Below, one piece after another: positions 32,132 through 41,364 of a DNA stretch of 64,000 nt (positions are counted from its first letter, which is position 1; each line of letters starts with the position of its first letter). This stretch comes from an uncultured Anaerolineae bacterium (lineage in GTDB: Bacteria > Chloroflexota > Anaerolineae > J036 > Brachytrichaceae). The notes beneath the pieces are model-generated. The model was not told the DNA's origin, did not search any database, and was given only the letters and a program-made list of their open reading frames with translations. The position numbers and the translations under genes were made by a program. The stretch covers positions 1-64,000 of the forward strand of contig CALBEF010000021.1 in assembly GCA_937927775.1 (NCBI GenBank), in the 5' to 3' direction.

Positions 32132-34750
32132 ATGGATGATCATGCGCCCACTCGCCAGATCATCGCACTCATGGCACTGGGAGCGATCGCAGTCACAATT
32201 ATCGTCCGGTCTGTGGCTGTCCTTCCATCTGCCGGCGCACATGAGCAAAGCCATCTTGCGTGGGCTGTGGCTGCCTTCTGCGGACAAGGCCTGGCGGCTG
32301 CCCTGGTATTTGATGTTGCGCGACGCGCGCGCCATCACACCCGACATGCGTGGATGCTGTTGGGCGCTGCGATCGCAATACTCGCCATCAGGTCCGCATG
32401 GGACATCGTCGCCGGCGCCGTGGCAGCGCGCCACCCGCAGGCGCAGACACCGGCTGGCGACCTGCCATCGCTCGTCATCTGCTACGCGCTGATCGCCGCA
32501 AGCCTGCTGAGAATGCCGGCCAGCCCCTTAAAGGGAAAAAGCCGGCTCCTCGGCTTCCTGGACAGCCTGAACATCATTCTGGCAAGCGCGCTCGTGTTCT
32601 TCGCGCTGCTGATCGAGCCGCTTGCCACCCTCACCCCTGTGCCTGGCCCATTGGCGCGCGGTCATTTGCTGGCCGCATCGCTTGCCGACCTTTTCCTGCT
32701 CTGGATTGCCCTGACCTCGCTCGCGCGAGAGTCTGCCGCCGATCCCGCCGCGCTTCAGACTCTGGCTGCCAGCGTCGCGTTGATGGCAGCCGGCAATGCA
32801 GTCTGGAAAGCGGACGTTCTCGCTCCCGGCGCAGGTCTGGGGGCGATCGGCGAGCTGCTCGTTGCAATCAGCCTGTTTGGATTCGCGTTCGTCGCGGTCG
32901 CGCGCCGTCTGCGCCCGGCGACGGGCGAACCAGCCGGCGCGCAGGCGGAACAGCCAGCGCCCCGCGTCCACTGGACGCGCTACCTGCCCCTCATCTGCGC
33001 GGAGATCGCCTTTCTGATGCCCATTGTGTATGTGTCACGCGCCGGCCTGGCCGCCGAAACCGACACTTTCATGGCCTTGTCCGTAGCCGTGGCGATCATC
33101 ATCGGCCTGACCCTGCTGCGCGTCGGGATCACGCTCCGCGACAACTATCAGCTTTCGGTCGAAATGGCGCTGATCGCAGAGCGCCATCAGCAGAACGCTG
33201 AAGCATTGCGCCTGCTGAAGGACGAGCTTGAGCAACGCGTTGAACAGCGCACCGCAGAGATTCGCCAGGTCAACGACGCTCTGAAGCGGGAGATCGACGA
33301 ACGCCGCCAGGCGCAGGCCAGGGTCGAGGAACAACGCGCATTCCTGCAACAAGTCATCGACCTCAACCCGAATCACATCTTCGCCAGGGACGCCGGGGGC
33401 CGCTTCACCCTGGTGAATCGCGCGCTGGCCGAGGCGCGCGGCTACGACGTGACAGAGATGCTGGGCAAAACCGAATCCGATCTCAATCCTGCGCTGTGCG
33501 ATGCCGACCGGCGCAGCAGCGACGACCGTGAGGTGTTGGACGCCCGGCGAGACAAGATCATTGGCGAAGAGATGTGTCTGGACCGCTTCGGACAGCCGGC
33601 CTGGTTCTACACGGTGAAACGGCCCATCCTGGACGCCGAGGGCAACGCGCGCCAGATCCTCGGCGTGTCGGTCGATATCACCCAGCGCAAACACATGGAG
33701 GAACAGTTGCGGCGCAGCGAACAGCGCCTGCGCATGATTACCGATAACATGATCGACCTTGTCACACAGCTCGACCGGCGCTGGGTTGTGCAGTATGCCA
33801 GTCCTTCCCATCAGGCGGCTCTGGGCTACGCGCCAGAAGACATACTCGGCAGATCCGTTGCTGATTTTCTGCATCCCGAAGAAACGCCGGACATCCTGGC
33901 CGATCTGACAGAATTGTTCGCGGAGCGCCAGCCGGCCAGCCGGCGGTTGCGCATTCGCCACGCCGACGGTCGCTGGATCTGGATGGAAGCCATCGCCAGG
34001 ACGCTGCTCGACGAGCGAGATGAAATCATCGGCCTGATCGTTGGCGCCCGCGACATCACAGCCACAATCGAGGCCGAGACCGCCCTGCAAACAGCCAATC
34101 AGGAACTGGCGCAGGCCTATCAATCCACACTCGAAGGCTGGATGCGCGCGCTTGACCTGCGCGACAAATCCACCGAGGGACACAGCCAGCGCGTCAGCGA
34201 ATTGACCGTGCGCCTGGCGCAGGCCATGAACGTGCCGGAGGATCAGTTGATTCACATTCGTCGCGGGGCTTTGCTGCACGACATCGGCAAGATGGGCGTG
34301 CCCGACGCCATATTGATGAAGCCGGGGCCGCTCGATGAACAGGAGATGAACATCATGCGCCGGCATGTGGACTACGCCCGCGACATTCTGTGGCACATCC
34401 CCTATCTGCGCCCGGCGCTCGACATCCCTTACTGCCATCACGAACGCTGGGATGGCAGCGGCTATCCACGCGGACTGCGCGGCGAGGAAATCCCGCTGGC
34501 GGCGCGCATCTTCGCGGTGGTGGACGTGTGGGACGCGCTGCTGTCACACCGCCCGTATCGCCCCGCGTGGCCGGCGCATCAAGTCCTCGACCTCATCCGC
34601 GCCGGCGCAGGCTCGGCCTTTGATCCGCGCGTCGCGCAGGTCTTTCTCGATCTGTGCGCGCGCGGGGAAATCGCGCCGCCGGCTGCGCCTGGAGATGGCC
34701 GCGCCGTTAAGTGCCTGCCCATTGCGCTGGATCTGACCCGTTCTGGTTGA
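32132..34750 (+). CDS. membrane sensor with two PAS domains and HD-GYP phosphodiesterase
   Basis: 872 aa. Domain order: about eight membrane helices (residues 10-335), coiled coil with EQRVEQRTAEIRQVNDALKREID-like heptads (about 350-400), PAS 1 (about 405-525), PAS 2 (about 530-650), HD-GYP domain (about 670-850). Catalytic marks are intact: HDIGK at 716-720, and GYP at 777-779 in GSGYPRGL. HD-GYP enzymes hydrolyse cyclic di-GMP, so this protein probably lowers c-di-GMP in response to a membrane or redox/light signal. No GGDEF or kinase domain. ATG 32132 has AGGAG upstream; TATAAT at 32076 may be its promoter. Confidence 0.92.
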   Translation: MDDHAPTRQIIALMALGAIAVTIIVRSVAVLPSAGAHEQSHLAWAVAAFCGQGLAAALVFDVARRARHHTRHAWMLLGAAIAILAIRSAWDIVAGAVAARHPQAQTPAGDLPSLVICYALIAASLLRMPASPLKGKSRLLGFLDSLNIILASALVFFALLIEPLATLTPVPGPLARGHLLAASLADLFLLWIALTSLARESAADPAALQTLAASVALMAAGNAVWKADVLAPGAGLGAIGELLVAISLFGFAFVAVARRLRPATGEPAGAQAEQPAPRVHWTRYLPLICAEIAFLMPIVYVSRAGLAAETDTFMALSVAVAIIIGLTLLRVGITLRDNYQLSVEMALIAERHQQNAEALRLLKDELEQRVEQRTAEIRQVNDALKREIDERRQAQARVEEQRAFLQQVIDLNPNHIFARDAGGRFTLVNRALAEARGYDVTEMLGKTESDLNPALCDADRRSSDDREVLDARRDKIIGEEMCLDRFGQPAWFYTVKRPILDAEGNARQILGVSVDITQRKHMEEQLRRSEQRLRMITDNMIDLVTQLDRRWVVQYASPSHQAALGYAPEDILGRSVADFLHPEETPDILADLTELFAERQPASRRLRIRHADGRWIWMEAIARTLLDERDEIIGLIVGARDITATIEAETALQTANQELAQAYQSTLEGWMRALDLRDKSTEGHSQRVSELTVRLAQAMNVPEDQLIHIRRGALLHDIGKMGVPDAILMKPGPLDEQEMNIMRRHVDYARDILWHIPYLRPALDIPYCHHERWDGSGYPRGLRGEEIPLAARIFAVVDVWDALLSHRPYRPAWPAHQVLDLIRAGAGSAFDPRVAQVFLDLCARGEIAPPAAPGDGRAVKCLPIALDLTRSG

Positions 34751-34837
34751 CCTGCGCCCGGCCGGCATGAGGACTGCCGCATTCATCTGACATCCGCCCG
34801 CTCACGGCATACAACCGGGCCGGCGCGCCTCATCGGT

Positions 34838-35137
34838 ATGAAACAATTCTTCATCGATCTGTTTTCGCTCGACCGGCCCTTCCCCGGCCACGGCATGCGC
34901 GTGTCGCCGCCGGGTGTGTACGATCAGGCCGTGCTGCGGCATGGCAACATCGAAGATCGCGCCCGGATGGGCAGGCGCGTTCTGGAACACGACCTGCGCT
35001 GCCTGGAAGAAATCGGCGACGATCGCGTGCGGCTGGCCCGCCCAAACACGCGCTTCTTCTTCAGCCTCGGCGCCGAGGACATGCGGCAGGCGCGCGAACC
35101 GGCCGGCGAGGTCAAGCGCCTGTGCGGCCGCTCGTGA
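34838..35137 (+). CDS. hypothetical protein (99 aa)
   Basis: Not recognised. It begins MKQFFIDLFSLDRPFPGHG and continues with an Arg-rich, mostly soluble sequence (EHDLRCLEEIGDDRVRLARPN). Codon use looks coding. No clear ribosome site, no membrane helix, no known motif. It stands alone between the sensor and the epimerase gene. A chance frame is possible. Confidence 0.45.
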   Translation: MKQFFIDLFSLDRPFPGHGMRVSPPGVYDQAVLRHGNIEDRARMGRRVLEHDLRCLEEIGDDRVRLARPNTRFFFSLGAEDMRQAREPAGEVKRLCGRS

Positions 35138-35185
35138 CACAGCCAACCCTGACCAGCTTTAAAAACCTTAAAAACTTTACCCGCA

Positions 35186-35214
35186 TTACAAACCTGCCCG
35201 CTTCAGGCTATAGT
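35186..35214 (+). promoter_or_regulatory. probable promoter of the epimerase-dehydrogenase pair
   Basis: TTACAA (35186-35191) and TATAGT (35209-35214) with 17-bp spacing, 31 nt upstream of the start at 35246. The AAAACCTTAAAAACTTTA-type repeat lies just upstream (35160-35180). Confidence 0.55.
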
Positions 35215-35245
35215 GGCGCTTCAGAAAAGCCACGGAGGATGGGTT

Positions 35246-36082
35246 ATGAGACTTGGAGGACCGGTTTTCACGTCAACCGCCGACCCCGACGCCTGGGTGA
35301 AGGCGCACCTGAGCAAGGGCTACACCGCCGCGTACTGTCCCATCGACGCTTCGGCGCCGGCTGAGCTTGCGCGCGCCTATGCCGCCGTTGCCGAGGCCGC
35401 CGGCATCGTCATCGCCGAGGTCGGCGCATGGAGCAATCCCATCAGCCCGGACGACGACATCCGGCGCAAGGCAATCGCCCACTGCCAGGCGCAACTCGAT
35501 CTGGCCGACCGCATCGGCGCGCTGTGCTGCGTCAACATCGCCGGCTCGCGCGACAAGCAGTGGGACGGGCCGCACCCCGACAACCTCACGCCCGACACAT
35601 TCGACCTGATCGTCGAGACGGTGCGCGCCATCATCGACGCCGTCAAACCCACCCGCGCGTTCTACACGCTGGAGACCATGCCCTGGATATATCCCGACTC
35701 CGCCGACGCTTACCTCAAGCTGATTCACGACATCGACCGCAAACATTTCGCCGCGCATCTCGACCCGGTCAATCTGGTGTGCAGCCCGCAACGCTATTTC
35801 GCCAACGCTGCGCTGATACGCGAGTGCTTCCAGAAGCTCGGCCCGCACATCAAGAGCTGCCACGCCAAGGACATCACGCTGAGCAACAAGTTGACCGTGC
35901 ATCTCGACGAAACGCGCCCCGGTCTGGGCAGCCTGGACTACGTTACGTTCTTACACGAACTGGACACCCGCGCGCCGGACGCGCCGCTGATGCTGGAGCA
36001 TCTGTCGAACCCTGAAGACTACGATCTCGCCGCCGGCTACATCCGCTCGGTGGCCGAACAAGTGGGAGTGACCCTCGCATGA
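35246..36082 (+). CDS. sugar phosphate isomerase/epimerase family (TIM barrel)
   Basis: 278 aa, AP-endonuclease-2/xylose-isomerase-like barrel. Start ATG 35246 has GGAGG 7 nt upstream. Likely metal ligands: Glu in YTLETMPW, His and Asp in AAHLDPVN, His in CHAKDI, and Glu in MLEHLSNPEDY. Such enzymes epimerise sugars, inositol derivatives or hydroxypyruvate. The stop overlaps the next gene by 4 nt, so epimerase and dehydrogenase are coupled and probably act on the same carbohydrate, whose identity is not visible. Confidence 0.85.
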   Translation: MRLGGPVFTSTADPDAWVKAHLSKGYTAAYCPIDASAPAELARAYAAVAEAAGIVIAEVGAWSNPISPDDDIRRKAIAHCQAQLDLADRIGALCCVNIAGSRDKQWDGPHPDNLTPDTFDLIVETVRAIIDAVKPTRAFYTLETMPWIYPDSADAYLKLIHDIDRKHFAAHLDPVNLVCSPQRYFANAALIRECFQKLGPHIKSCHAKDITLSNKLTVHLDETRPGLGSLDYVTFLHELDTRAPDAPLMLEHLSNPEDYDLAAGYIRSVAEQVGVTLA

Positions 36083-37065
36083 GCGACACGTATGCCGTCA
36101 CCTTCACCGCGCCGGGCCAGGTCGAATTCCTGCCCCGCGCGTTCGACACACGCCCGCCCGGCCCGCGCGAGGTCATCGGACGCACGGTGCGCTCGCTGAT
36201 CAGCCCCGGCACAGAGATCGCCGGCCTGCTGGGCCAGTGGCCGGGCGGCACACAGTACCCGGCTGTGCCGGGCTACGCCGCCATCTTTGAAGTCAGCGCG
36301 GTCGGCGTGGAAGTGGACGATCTGAAGCCGGGCGATCTGGCCTTCTGCATGGGCGGTCACCAATCGATGCAGCGCGCCGGGCGCGAGCATGTCGTGCCGC
36401 TGCCGGCCGGCCTGTCACCCGACAGCGCGCCATTTGCCCGGTTGATGTGCGTCACCATGAGCACGCTCACCACCACCACAGCCCGCCCGCCGGCAACCGT
36501 CATGGTCACCGGCCTCGGCATCGTGGGGCACCTGGGCGCGCAGATCTTCGACGCCTGCGGCTACGACGTGATCGCCGTCGATCCCGTGGCTGCCCGGCGC
36601 GACATCGCGGCCCGCGCCGGCATCAGGACAGTCCTGCCGGCCATCCCGCTCGACGATCCGCGCGTGGCCGGCCATGTGGCGCTGGTGGTCGAGTGCTCCG
36701 GCCACGAGCAGGCCATCTTCGACGCATGCAGAGTCGCGCAAAAGCGCGGCGAGGTCGTGCTGGTGGCGGCGATGTGGCAACGCAAGACCGACCTCTACGC
36801 CTACGATGTGCTGCACGCCATCTTCAACCGCTACGTGGTGGTGCGAAGCGGGTGGGAATGGGAAGTGCCGCTGCTGCCGACCGACTTTCGCCCCAACAGC
36901 ATCTATGGCAACATCGCCGGCGCCATGCGCTGGCTGGCCGAGGGCCGTGTGCGTGTGGATGGGCTGGCCGAAAGCATCTCACCCCGCGACGCGCAACATG
37001 CCTACGAACAATTGCGAGGGCGACCGGAGCAGGGATTGACGTTCCTGCTCGACTGGACGCGCTGA
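36079..37065 (+). CDS. medium-chain dehydrogenase lacking zinc sites (BchC-like fold)
   Basis: 328 aa MDR protein. The N-terminal half resembles BchC (SPGTEIAGLLGQ and YPAVPGYAAIFEV against SAGTERMLFRG and FPVVPGYETVGEV), the Rossmann half begins VMVTGLGIVGHLGAQIFDACGY. No catalytic Cys/His zinc pattern. It is coupled to the epimerase by a 4-nt overlap, so it is more likely a sugar-alcohol oxidoreductase than a pigment enzyme. A strong hairpin follows its stop. Confidence 0.83.
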   Translation: MSDTYAVTFTAPGQVEFLPRAFDTRPPGPREVIGRTVRSLISPGTEIAGLLGQWPGGTQYPAVPGYAAIFEVSAVGVEVDDLKPGDLAFCMGGHQSMQRAGREHVVPLPAGLSPDSAPFARLMCVTMSTLTTTTARPPATVMVTGLGIVGHLGAQIFDACGYDVIAVDPVAARRDIAARAGIRTVLPAIPLDDPRVAGHVALVVECSGHEQAIFDACRVAQKRGEVVLVAAMWQRKTDLYAYDVLHAIFNRYVVVRSGWEWEVPLLPTDFRPNSIYGNIAGAMRWLAEGRVRVDGLAESISPRDAQHAYEQLRGRPEQGLTFLLDWTR

Positions 37066-37098
37066 GACTTAGCGAAGAATCCAGCGAAAAATCCAGCG

Positions 37099-37133
37099 AA
37101 GAATCCCAGAGCCTTTGAGACTCCGGGATTCTT
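37099..37133. terminator. bidirectional terminator hairpin, copy 1 of a family
   Basis: AAGAATCCC...GGGATTCTT stem enclosing AGAGCCTTTGAGACTCC. It lies between the convergent dehydrogenase and Gfo/Idh genes. Sequence is closely similar to hairpins at 39594 and 40883. Confidence 0.8.
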
Positions 37134-37139
37134 TATCCG

Positions 37140-38396
37140 CTACTGAATCCCCCAGCGCGCGTTGATGCTGCGCTGGTAGTCCTCAACGCGCCCGGCCTCG
37201 ACATCGGCCACTTTCACCGGCCGGCCCAGCGCCGATGATTCGAGAATAGCCAGCCCCGGCGCGATATCCTTCAACCCCTCGACGCCGCTGGTTTCCGGCT
37301 GGCGCCCCTGCTCCACAGCGGAGATGAACTCCAGCAACTCAAGCGCGAACGCATCGGTGACGCCATGCGGGAAGAAGCGCGCGCGGTCAGCGGCATCTGC
37401 TTCTTCACGGAAGCGCGCCACTGCCTCAACCGGCGCCTGTCCATCCAGAATCAGCCGGCCTGCTTTCAAACAACCCCGGCTGCCGTAGATCGCGCCGCCG
37501 CCCTCGAAATGTGTTTGCTCGCCGTGGCCGGCCCACGAGAACACGATGTTGCCAACCGCGCCCGACGCGAACTGCAACAGCGCAAAGAACGTGTCATCGG
37601 CGTCGCAGTGAACCTGATCGACGATCCGGCCCGCGTCATCCCGCGTGACCCGCAGCGGCTCGATCGTGCGCGCCAGCGCCATCACCTCGTCGATCTCGCC
37701 GCACTGATAGCGCAGCAGGTCGAACAGGTGCGCGCCGATGTCCATCGCGCCACCGCCGCCGGCCTCGTCCTTCACATGCCGCCAGGGGGTGCGCGCCACG
37801 ATCAGATCGGGCGACCACACGTTGCCCACCCCGCCGGACACCACCATTTGAATCGCGCCGAGCAGCCCGGTGTGAATGGCCCAACCGCCGGCGCGCGTGC
37901 TCTCGAAGTAGCGCAGGTTCTCGGCCACGCCCAGCGTCAGGCGCCTCGCCTCGGCCTTTTCGATCAGCCGCAGCGCGGCGCGCGCCGTGAGCGTGAACGG
38001 CTTTTCGATGAAGGCGTGAACGCCGGCGTCGAGCGCATCGCCGGCCACCGTGTGATGCGCTGACACGGCCGACAGAATGACCACGGCATCGACTGCGCGA
38101 TCGGCCAGCATGTCGCGGTGATCGGTGTACACCTTCGGCGCAGCCGGCTGAAAGTCGCGCACCCACACATCCCGCGCGTTGAGCGGGTCGTCCGGCCAGG
38201 CCGACACCGCCGGCAACGGGGCCGGCCCCTTGCCGCGCTCAATCCAACGCTCAGCATTCTCGCGGTTGCGCGAACAGAGCGCCGTCACCTCGAACGTGTC
38301 CACACCGCGCTCGCGCAATATCTTCAGCCCGCGCAAGTGCGCGCCGGTGATGTAGCCCAGCCCAACAAACCCCAGCCGGATCCTGCTCGCAGCCAT
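37140..38396 (-). CDS. Gfo/Idh/MocA family oxidoreductase
   Basis: 418 aa NAD(P)-dependent dehydrogenase of cyclic or aldose sugars. N-terminal Rossmann GFVGLGYITGAHLRGL, then the conserved EKPFTLTARAALRLIEKAE (catalytic Lys in EKP) and the substrate half with MDIGAHLFDLLRYQCG (D and H in the family position). Divergent from the formamidase gene; the 258-bp gap 38397-38654 holds no gene. Substrate not identifiable. Confidence 0.88.
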   Translation of the reverse strand: MAASRIRLGFVGLGYITGAHLRGLKILRERGVDTFEVTALCSRNRENAERWIERGKGPAPLPAVSAWPDDPLNARDVWVRDFQPAAPKVYTDHRDMLADRAVDAVVILSAVSAHHTVAGDALDAGVHAFIEKPFTLTARAALRLIEKAEARRLTLGVAENLRYFESTRAGGWAIHTGLLGAIQMVVSGGVGNVWSPDLIVARTPWRHVKDEAGGGGAMDIGAHLFDLLRYQCGEIDEVMALARTIEPLRVTRDDAGRIVDQVHCDADDTFFALLQFASGAVGNIVFSWAGHGEQTHFEGGGAIYGSRGCLKAGRLILDGQAPVEAVARFREEADAADRARFFPHGVTDAFALELLEFISAVEQGRQPETSGVEGLKDIAPGLAILESSALGRPVKVADVEAGRVEDYQRSINARWGIQ

Positions 38397-38654
38397 GTTC
38401 GACTCTCCTTTGCTGATCTAAGGACGGTGCTATAAAAACACGTGTCCAGCGGCCCGCGTGCGCAGGATGATAGCACCGGGCGCACGGCAGAACATCACAC
38501 TGCGGCGTGTGACTGCGGCACGTGTGGGACAATCCTTTGACAGGGAGTTCACGGGCATGGCGAGGTGAAGATTCTAAAGAGATCGCAGGGGATGGCGCAG
38601 GTTCAGCCCGTCATTCCCGCGAAGGAAGTTTTGAGGAAGTCAGGAGCCTGAACA

Positions 38655-39566
38655 GTGACCACACACCACTTCAAACCCGCGCATTACCACACAACACTCG
38701 GCGCGCACGAGCCGGTGTTGCGCATCGCCGACGGCGATTCAGTCGTGACCACTACCCTCGACGCCGCTGGCTGTAATGAGCGCGGGGAACAAGCCGGGCC
38801 GCCCGGCAACCCCCAAACCGGGCCGTTCTACGTCGAAGGCGCAGAGCCGGGCGACACGCTGGCGCTCACCTTCGATCACCTGTGGCCCAACCGCGACCAC
38901 GGCTACACCAGCACGATGATCGCCGCCAACGTGGTCGATCCAGACTTTGCGCGCGAGCTGCCGCCCCGCGAGCGGGCCGAATGGCGCATCGACCGGGAGC
39001 GGGGCACAGCGACGCTGGTGAAGCCCGACACCCGGCTGGGCGCGTTCACGCTGCCGCTGGCGCCCATGTTGGGTTGCTTCGGCGTCGCGCCGGCGAATGG
39101 CGAGGCCATCCACACCTCGACGCCGGGCCGGCACGGCGGCAACATGGACTATCGCGGTTTTCGCGCCGGCGTGACGGCTTATCTGCCGGTGGCGGTGCCG
39201 GGCGCGCTGGTGTTCGTCGGCGACGGCCACGCCGTGCAGGGCGATGGCGAGATCGTCGGCACGGGCATCGAGACCTCGTTCGATGTGCGCTTCACGGTGC
39301 GGGTGGTGAAAGGCTGGTCCATCAACTGGCCGCGCGGCGAGGACGACGCCTTCATCTTCACCGTTGGCAACGCCCGCCCGCTCGATCAGGCCGCGCAACA
39401 CGCGACCACCGAAATGCTGCGCTGGCTGATAAGCGACTATGGCCTGGACCTGATCGGGGCGAGCACACTGCTGGGCCAGTGTGTGCGCTACGACCTGGGC
39501 AATATGTACGACCCGGCCTACACGATGGTGTGCAAACTGCCGAAGGGATTGTTGCCGGGCCGGTAA
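38655..39566 (+). CDS. acetamidase/formamidase family protein
   Basis: 303 aa, FmdA/AmdA fold; hydrolyses short amides to ammonia and acid in characterised members. GTG start at 38655 with AGGAG about 10 nt upstream. Marks: TGPFYVEGAEPGDTLAL, HTSTPGRHGGNMDYR and VPGALVFVGDGHAVQGDGEI, which is the family's highly conserved block. Convergent with the next Gfo/Idh gene, separated by a perfect hairpin. Amide substrate in vivo unknown. Confidence 0.9.
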   Translation: MTTHHFKPAHYHTTLGAHEPVLRIADGDSVVTTTLDAAGCNERGEQAGPPGNPQTGPFYVEGAEPGDTLALTFDHLWPNRDHGYTSTMIAANVVDPDFARELPPRERAEWRIDRERGTATLVKPDTRLGAFTLPLAPMLGCFGVAPANGEAIHTSTPGRHGGNMDYRGFRAGVTAYLPVAVPGALVFVGDGHAVQGDGEIVGTGIETSFDVRFTVRVVKGWSINWPRGEDDAFIFTVGNARPLDQAAQHATTEMLRWLISDYGLDLIGASTLLGQCVRYDLGNMYDPAYTMVCKLPKGLLPGR

Positions 39567-39593
39567 AACAGGCATCCGACACCCTGAAGGTGG

Positions 39594-39634
39594 AAATAGA
39601 TTCCCGGCGTCTTTCAGACTCCGGGAATCTATTT
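39594..39634. terminator. bidirectional terminator hairpin, copy 2 of a family
   Basis: Perfect 14-bp outer stem (AAATAGATTCCCGG and complement), then a 4-bp inner stem (GTCT/AGAC) around TTC; T-run on both strands. It separates the convergent formamidase and Gfo/Idh genes. Confidence 0.9.
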
Positions 39635-40867
39635 TCATCTCAAACCCGCCGGCGTAGTCGTCATGTCGTAGCGCCGGCCTGTGCGCGCCGACTCGATGGC
39701 TCCGCACAGCATCTCGTTGATATGCCGGCCCCACTCCACATTCAGCAGCGGGTCGCGGTCGCGCAAAATGCAGTCGATCCAGTGGCGCGTGGATTCGTGA
39801 TAATAGTTGAAGCCGCCCGGAACCGGCTGAGGCCATTTGGCCCTGCTGAAATCGCCGCGCGCCGGTATGCGATACCAGCCGTCCGCATCGACATGCGGCA
39901 ACAGCTCGCGCCGGCTGGAGATGATGGCGGCAAATCCGCCCTGCCCCATGAACAGATTGCCCGCCGTGCCATACACGTGCAAGCCGCCCATAAAGCCCTT
40001 CGGCACAGGATGAAAAGGCCGTCCGACATGGAAGACGCCGAGCGCGCCGCTGTCCATCTCGTACAGGCTGAACACATTGTCCGGCGCGCCCATCGTCACG
40101 CGCTCGGTACGGGGCAGATTGAGCACCACGTCCCAGTAATTCGTCTGGGTCGGGTCAGTCGCCTGGGCGAGAAAGCGGTCGTACTCCGTTTCTGGAACGA
40201 TCCAGCGATCGGGCACGGAGATCTTCGCCATCCCCGTCACCGACTTGCACGGGCCGAGCAGGGTAACAATCTCGCTGGGCGCGTAGGGGAAATCGAACAA
40301 CATCCCGCCGCTGTCGGCGCTGAAGAACGCGCCCAGGCCATACGGGTTGCCGCCCAGCGAGGGATGGTAGTGATCCATCGAGCCGGGGATATACGTGAAC
40401 CAGTACGGGTCGCCCAGCGCGCCTTTGTCCAACAGAGCGCGCAGTTCGCGGTATTCCGGCTGCAAAGGTGAGCTGGCGCTCGGCTCGATCAGCGCCTTGA
40501 CGCCGGCCTTGCGAACCGCATCGACGATGGCGTTGGTGTCGGCCATCGTCAGGGCCATGGGCTTCTGCAACAGGACGTGCTTGCCGGCTTCGGCAGCGGC
40601 CAGCGTGAATGCAACATGCGTGCCGGGGCCAGTGAGGATCAACACCGCTTCGATGTCCGCGCGGCGGATCATCTCGTAATAGTCCTGGTACTGCTCGCGG
40701 GCGCCGAACAGACGGACGCAGGCCGCCGTGCGGGCCGGGTTCACATCGCACACGGCTGCCAGATCGGCCTCCGCCATACTCATCAGGCAGGGCAGGTAGT
40801 ACGCGGTGGCGACGACACCGCACCCCACGACGCCCACTTTCACCTTACGCGCTGGTTTCGCTGACAT
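39635..40867 (-). CDS. Gfo/Idh/MocA family oxidoreductase, second copy
   Basis: 410 aa; Rossmann VGVVGCGVVATAYYLPCL, catalytic Lys in LLQKPMALTMADTNAIVDA, and substrate-side GGMLFDFPYAPSEIVTLLG. Weakly similar to the neighbour at 37140, so not a recent duplicate. The stop codon touches the terminator hairpin. It may act with the neighbouring epimerase and oxidoreductases on the same carbohydrate family. Confidence 0.87.
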   Translation of the reverse strand: MSAKPARKVKVGVVGCGVVATAYYLPCLMSMAEADLAAVCDVNPARTAACVRLFGAREQYQDYYEMIRRADIEAVLILTGPGTHVAFTLAAAEAGKHVLLQKPMALTMADTNAIVDAVRKAGVKALIEPSASSPLQPEYRELRALLDKGALGDPYWFTYIPGSMDHYHPSLGGNPYGLGAFFSADSGGMLFDFPYAPSEIVTLLGPCKSVTGMAKISVPDRWIVPETEYDRFLAQATDPTQTNYWDVVLNLPRTERVTMGAPDNVFSLYEMDSGALGVFHVGRPFHPVPKGFMGGLHVYGTAGNLFMGQGGFAAIISSRRELLPHVDADGWYRIPARGDFSRAKWPQPVPGGFNYYHESTRHWIDCILRDRDPLLNVEWGRHINEMLCGAIESARTGRRYDMTTTPAGLR

Positions 40868-40882
40868 GGGTCATCCTTCCCG

Positions 40883-40917
40883 GAGAATCCCGGAGTCTTT
40901 CAGACTCCGGGGTTCTC
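40883..40917 (-). terminator. terminator-like hairpin, copy 3 of a family
   Basis: GAGAATCCCGGAGTC (40883-40897) pairs over 15 bp, one G-U, with 40903-40917. It lies between the aldo/keto reductase remnant (upstream on the minus strand) and the Gfo/Idh gene. Loop TTTCA is identical in position to copy 2. Confidence 0.75.
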
Positions 40918-40945
40918 TGGATTCTGTTTTAGGAAACGGCCGGCC

Positions 40946-41228
40946 TCAAGGCAATGGCGCGCCGCGCGCCGTGACAAACAGATCGCACCACGCTTCGCGG
41001 CTCAAGGTCAGCGCGTCGGCGGCGCAGAAGGCGGCGATGCGCGCTGGCTCGACCGCGCCGATGATGGAGGGTGATCCCCTGCTCGACCGCAGCCATCACG
41101 GCGCGAGTGGCGCGGGCGCGCTCATCGCTCGTGATGGGATTGCGCTCCCACCGGCCGCCAATCTTCATGCAGCCATACGCAACGCGGGTCACTTCCAGGT
41201 TGGCGCGCGGAATGCGATACGTTTTCAC
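40946..41228 (-). pseudogene. aldo/keto reductase, internally deleted and frameshifted
   Basis: The N-terminal part from GTG 41228 (VKTYRIPRANLEVTRVAYGC and on to VMAAVEQGI) is a normal aldo/keto reductase start. After GGGGATCACC the reading frame shifts and the text resumes as the family C terminus: IIGAVEPARIAAFCAADALT then LSREAWCDLFVTARGAPLP and stop at 40946. About 200 residues containing the active site are missing, so the gene is dead. The intact-looking 110-aa frame over this region is a mixture and should not be annotated as a protein. Confidence 0.85.
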
Positions 41229-41304
41229 AGCATATGCCTCCGGCGCAAGTCTACTCAATCTCAGGGGAACAGAGAGTTTGCAGCGCCCGCGCCACAGGGC
41301 GCAT

Positions 41305-41329
41305 AAAAGCCCGCGCGCGGACGCGGGCC
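41305..41329 (-). terminator. intrinsic terminator after the CoA-binding gene
   Basis: On the minus strand GGCCCGCGTCC/GCGCGCGGGC stem followed by TTTT. 36 nt downstream of the stop at 41365. Confidence 0.75.
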
Positions 41330-41364
41330 TTCAGCCAAAGCGGTGAGATGACGCGGGATTGCGA

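Noticed and set aside
40929-41258. 110-aa protein over the aldo/keto reductase remnant
   Set aside because: The second half is in the wrong frame relative to the family C terminus; better explained as a pseudogene.
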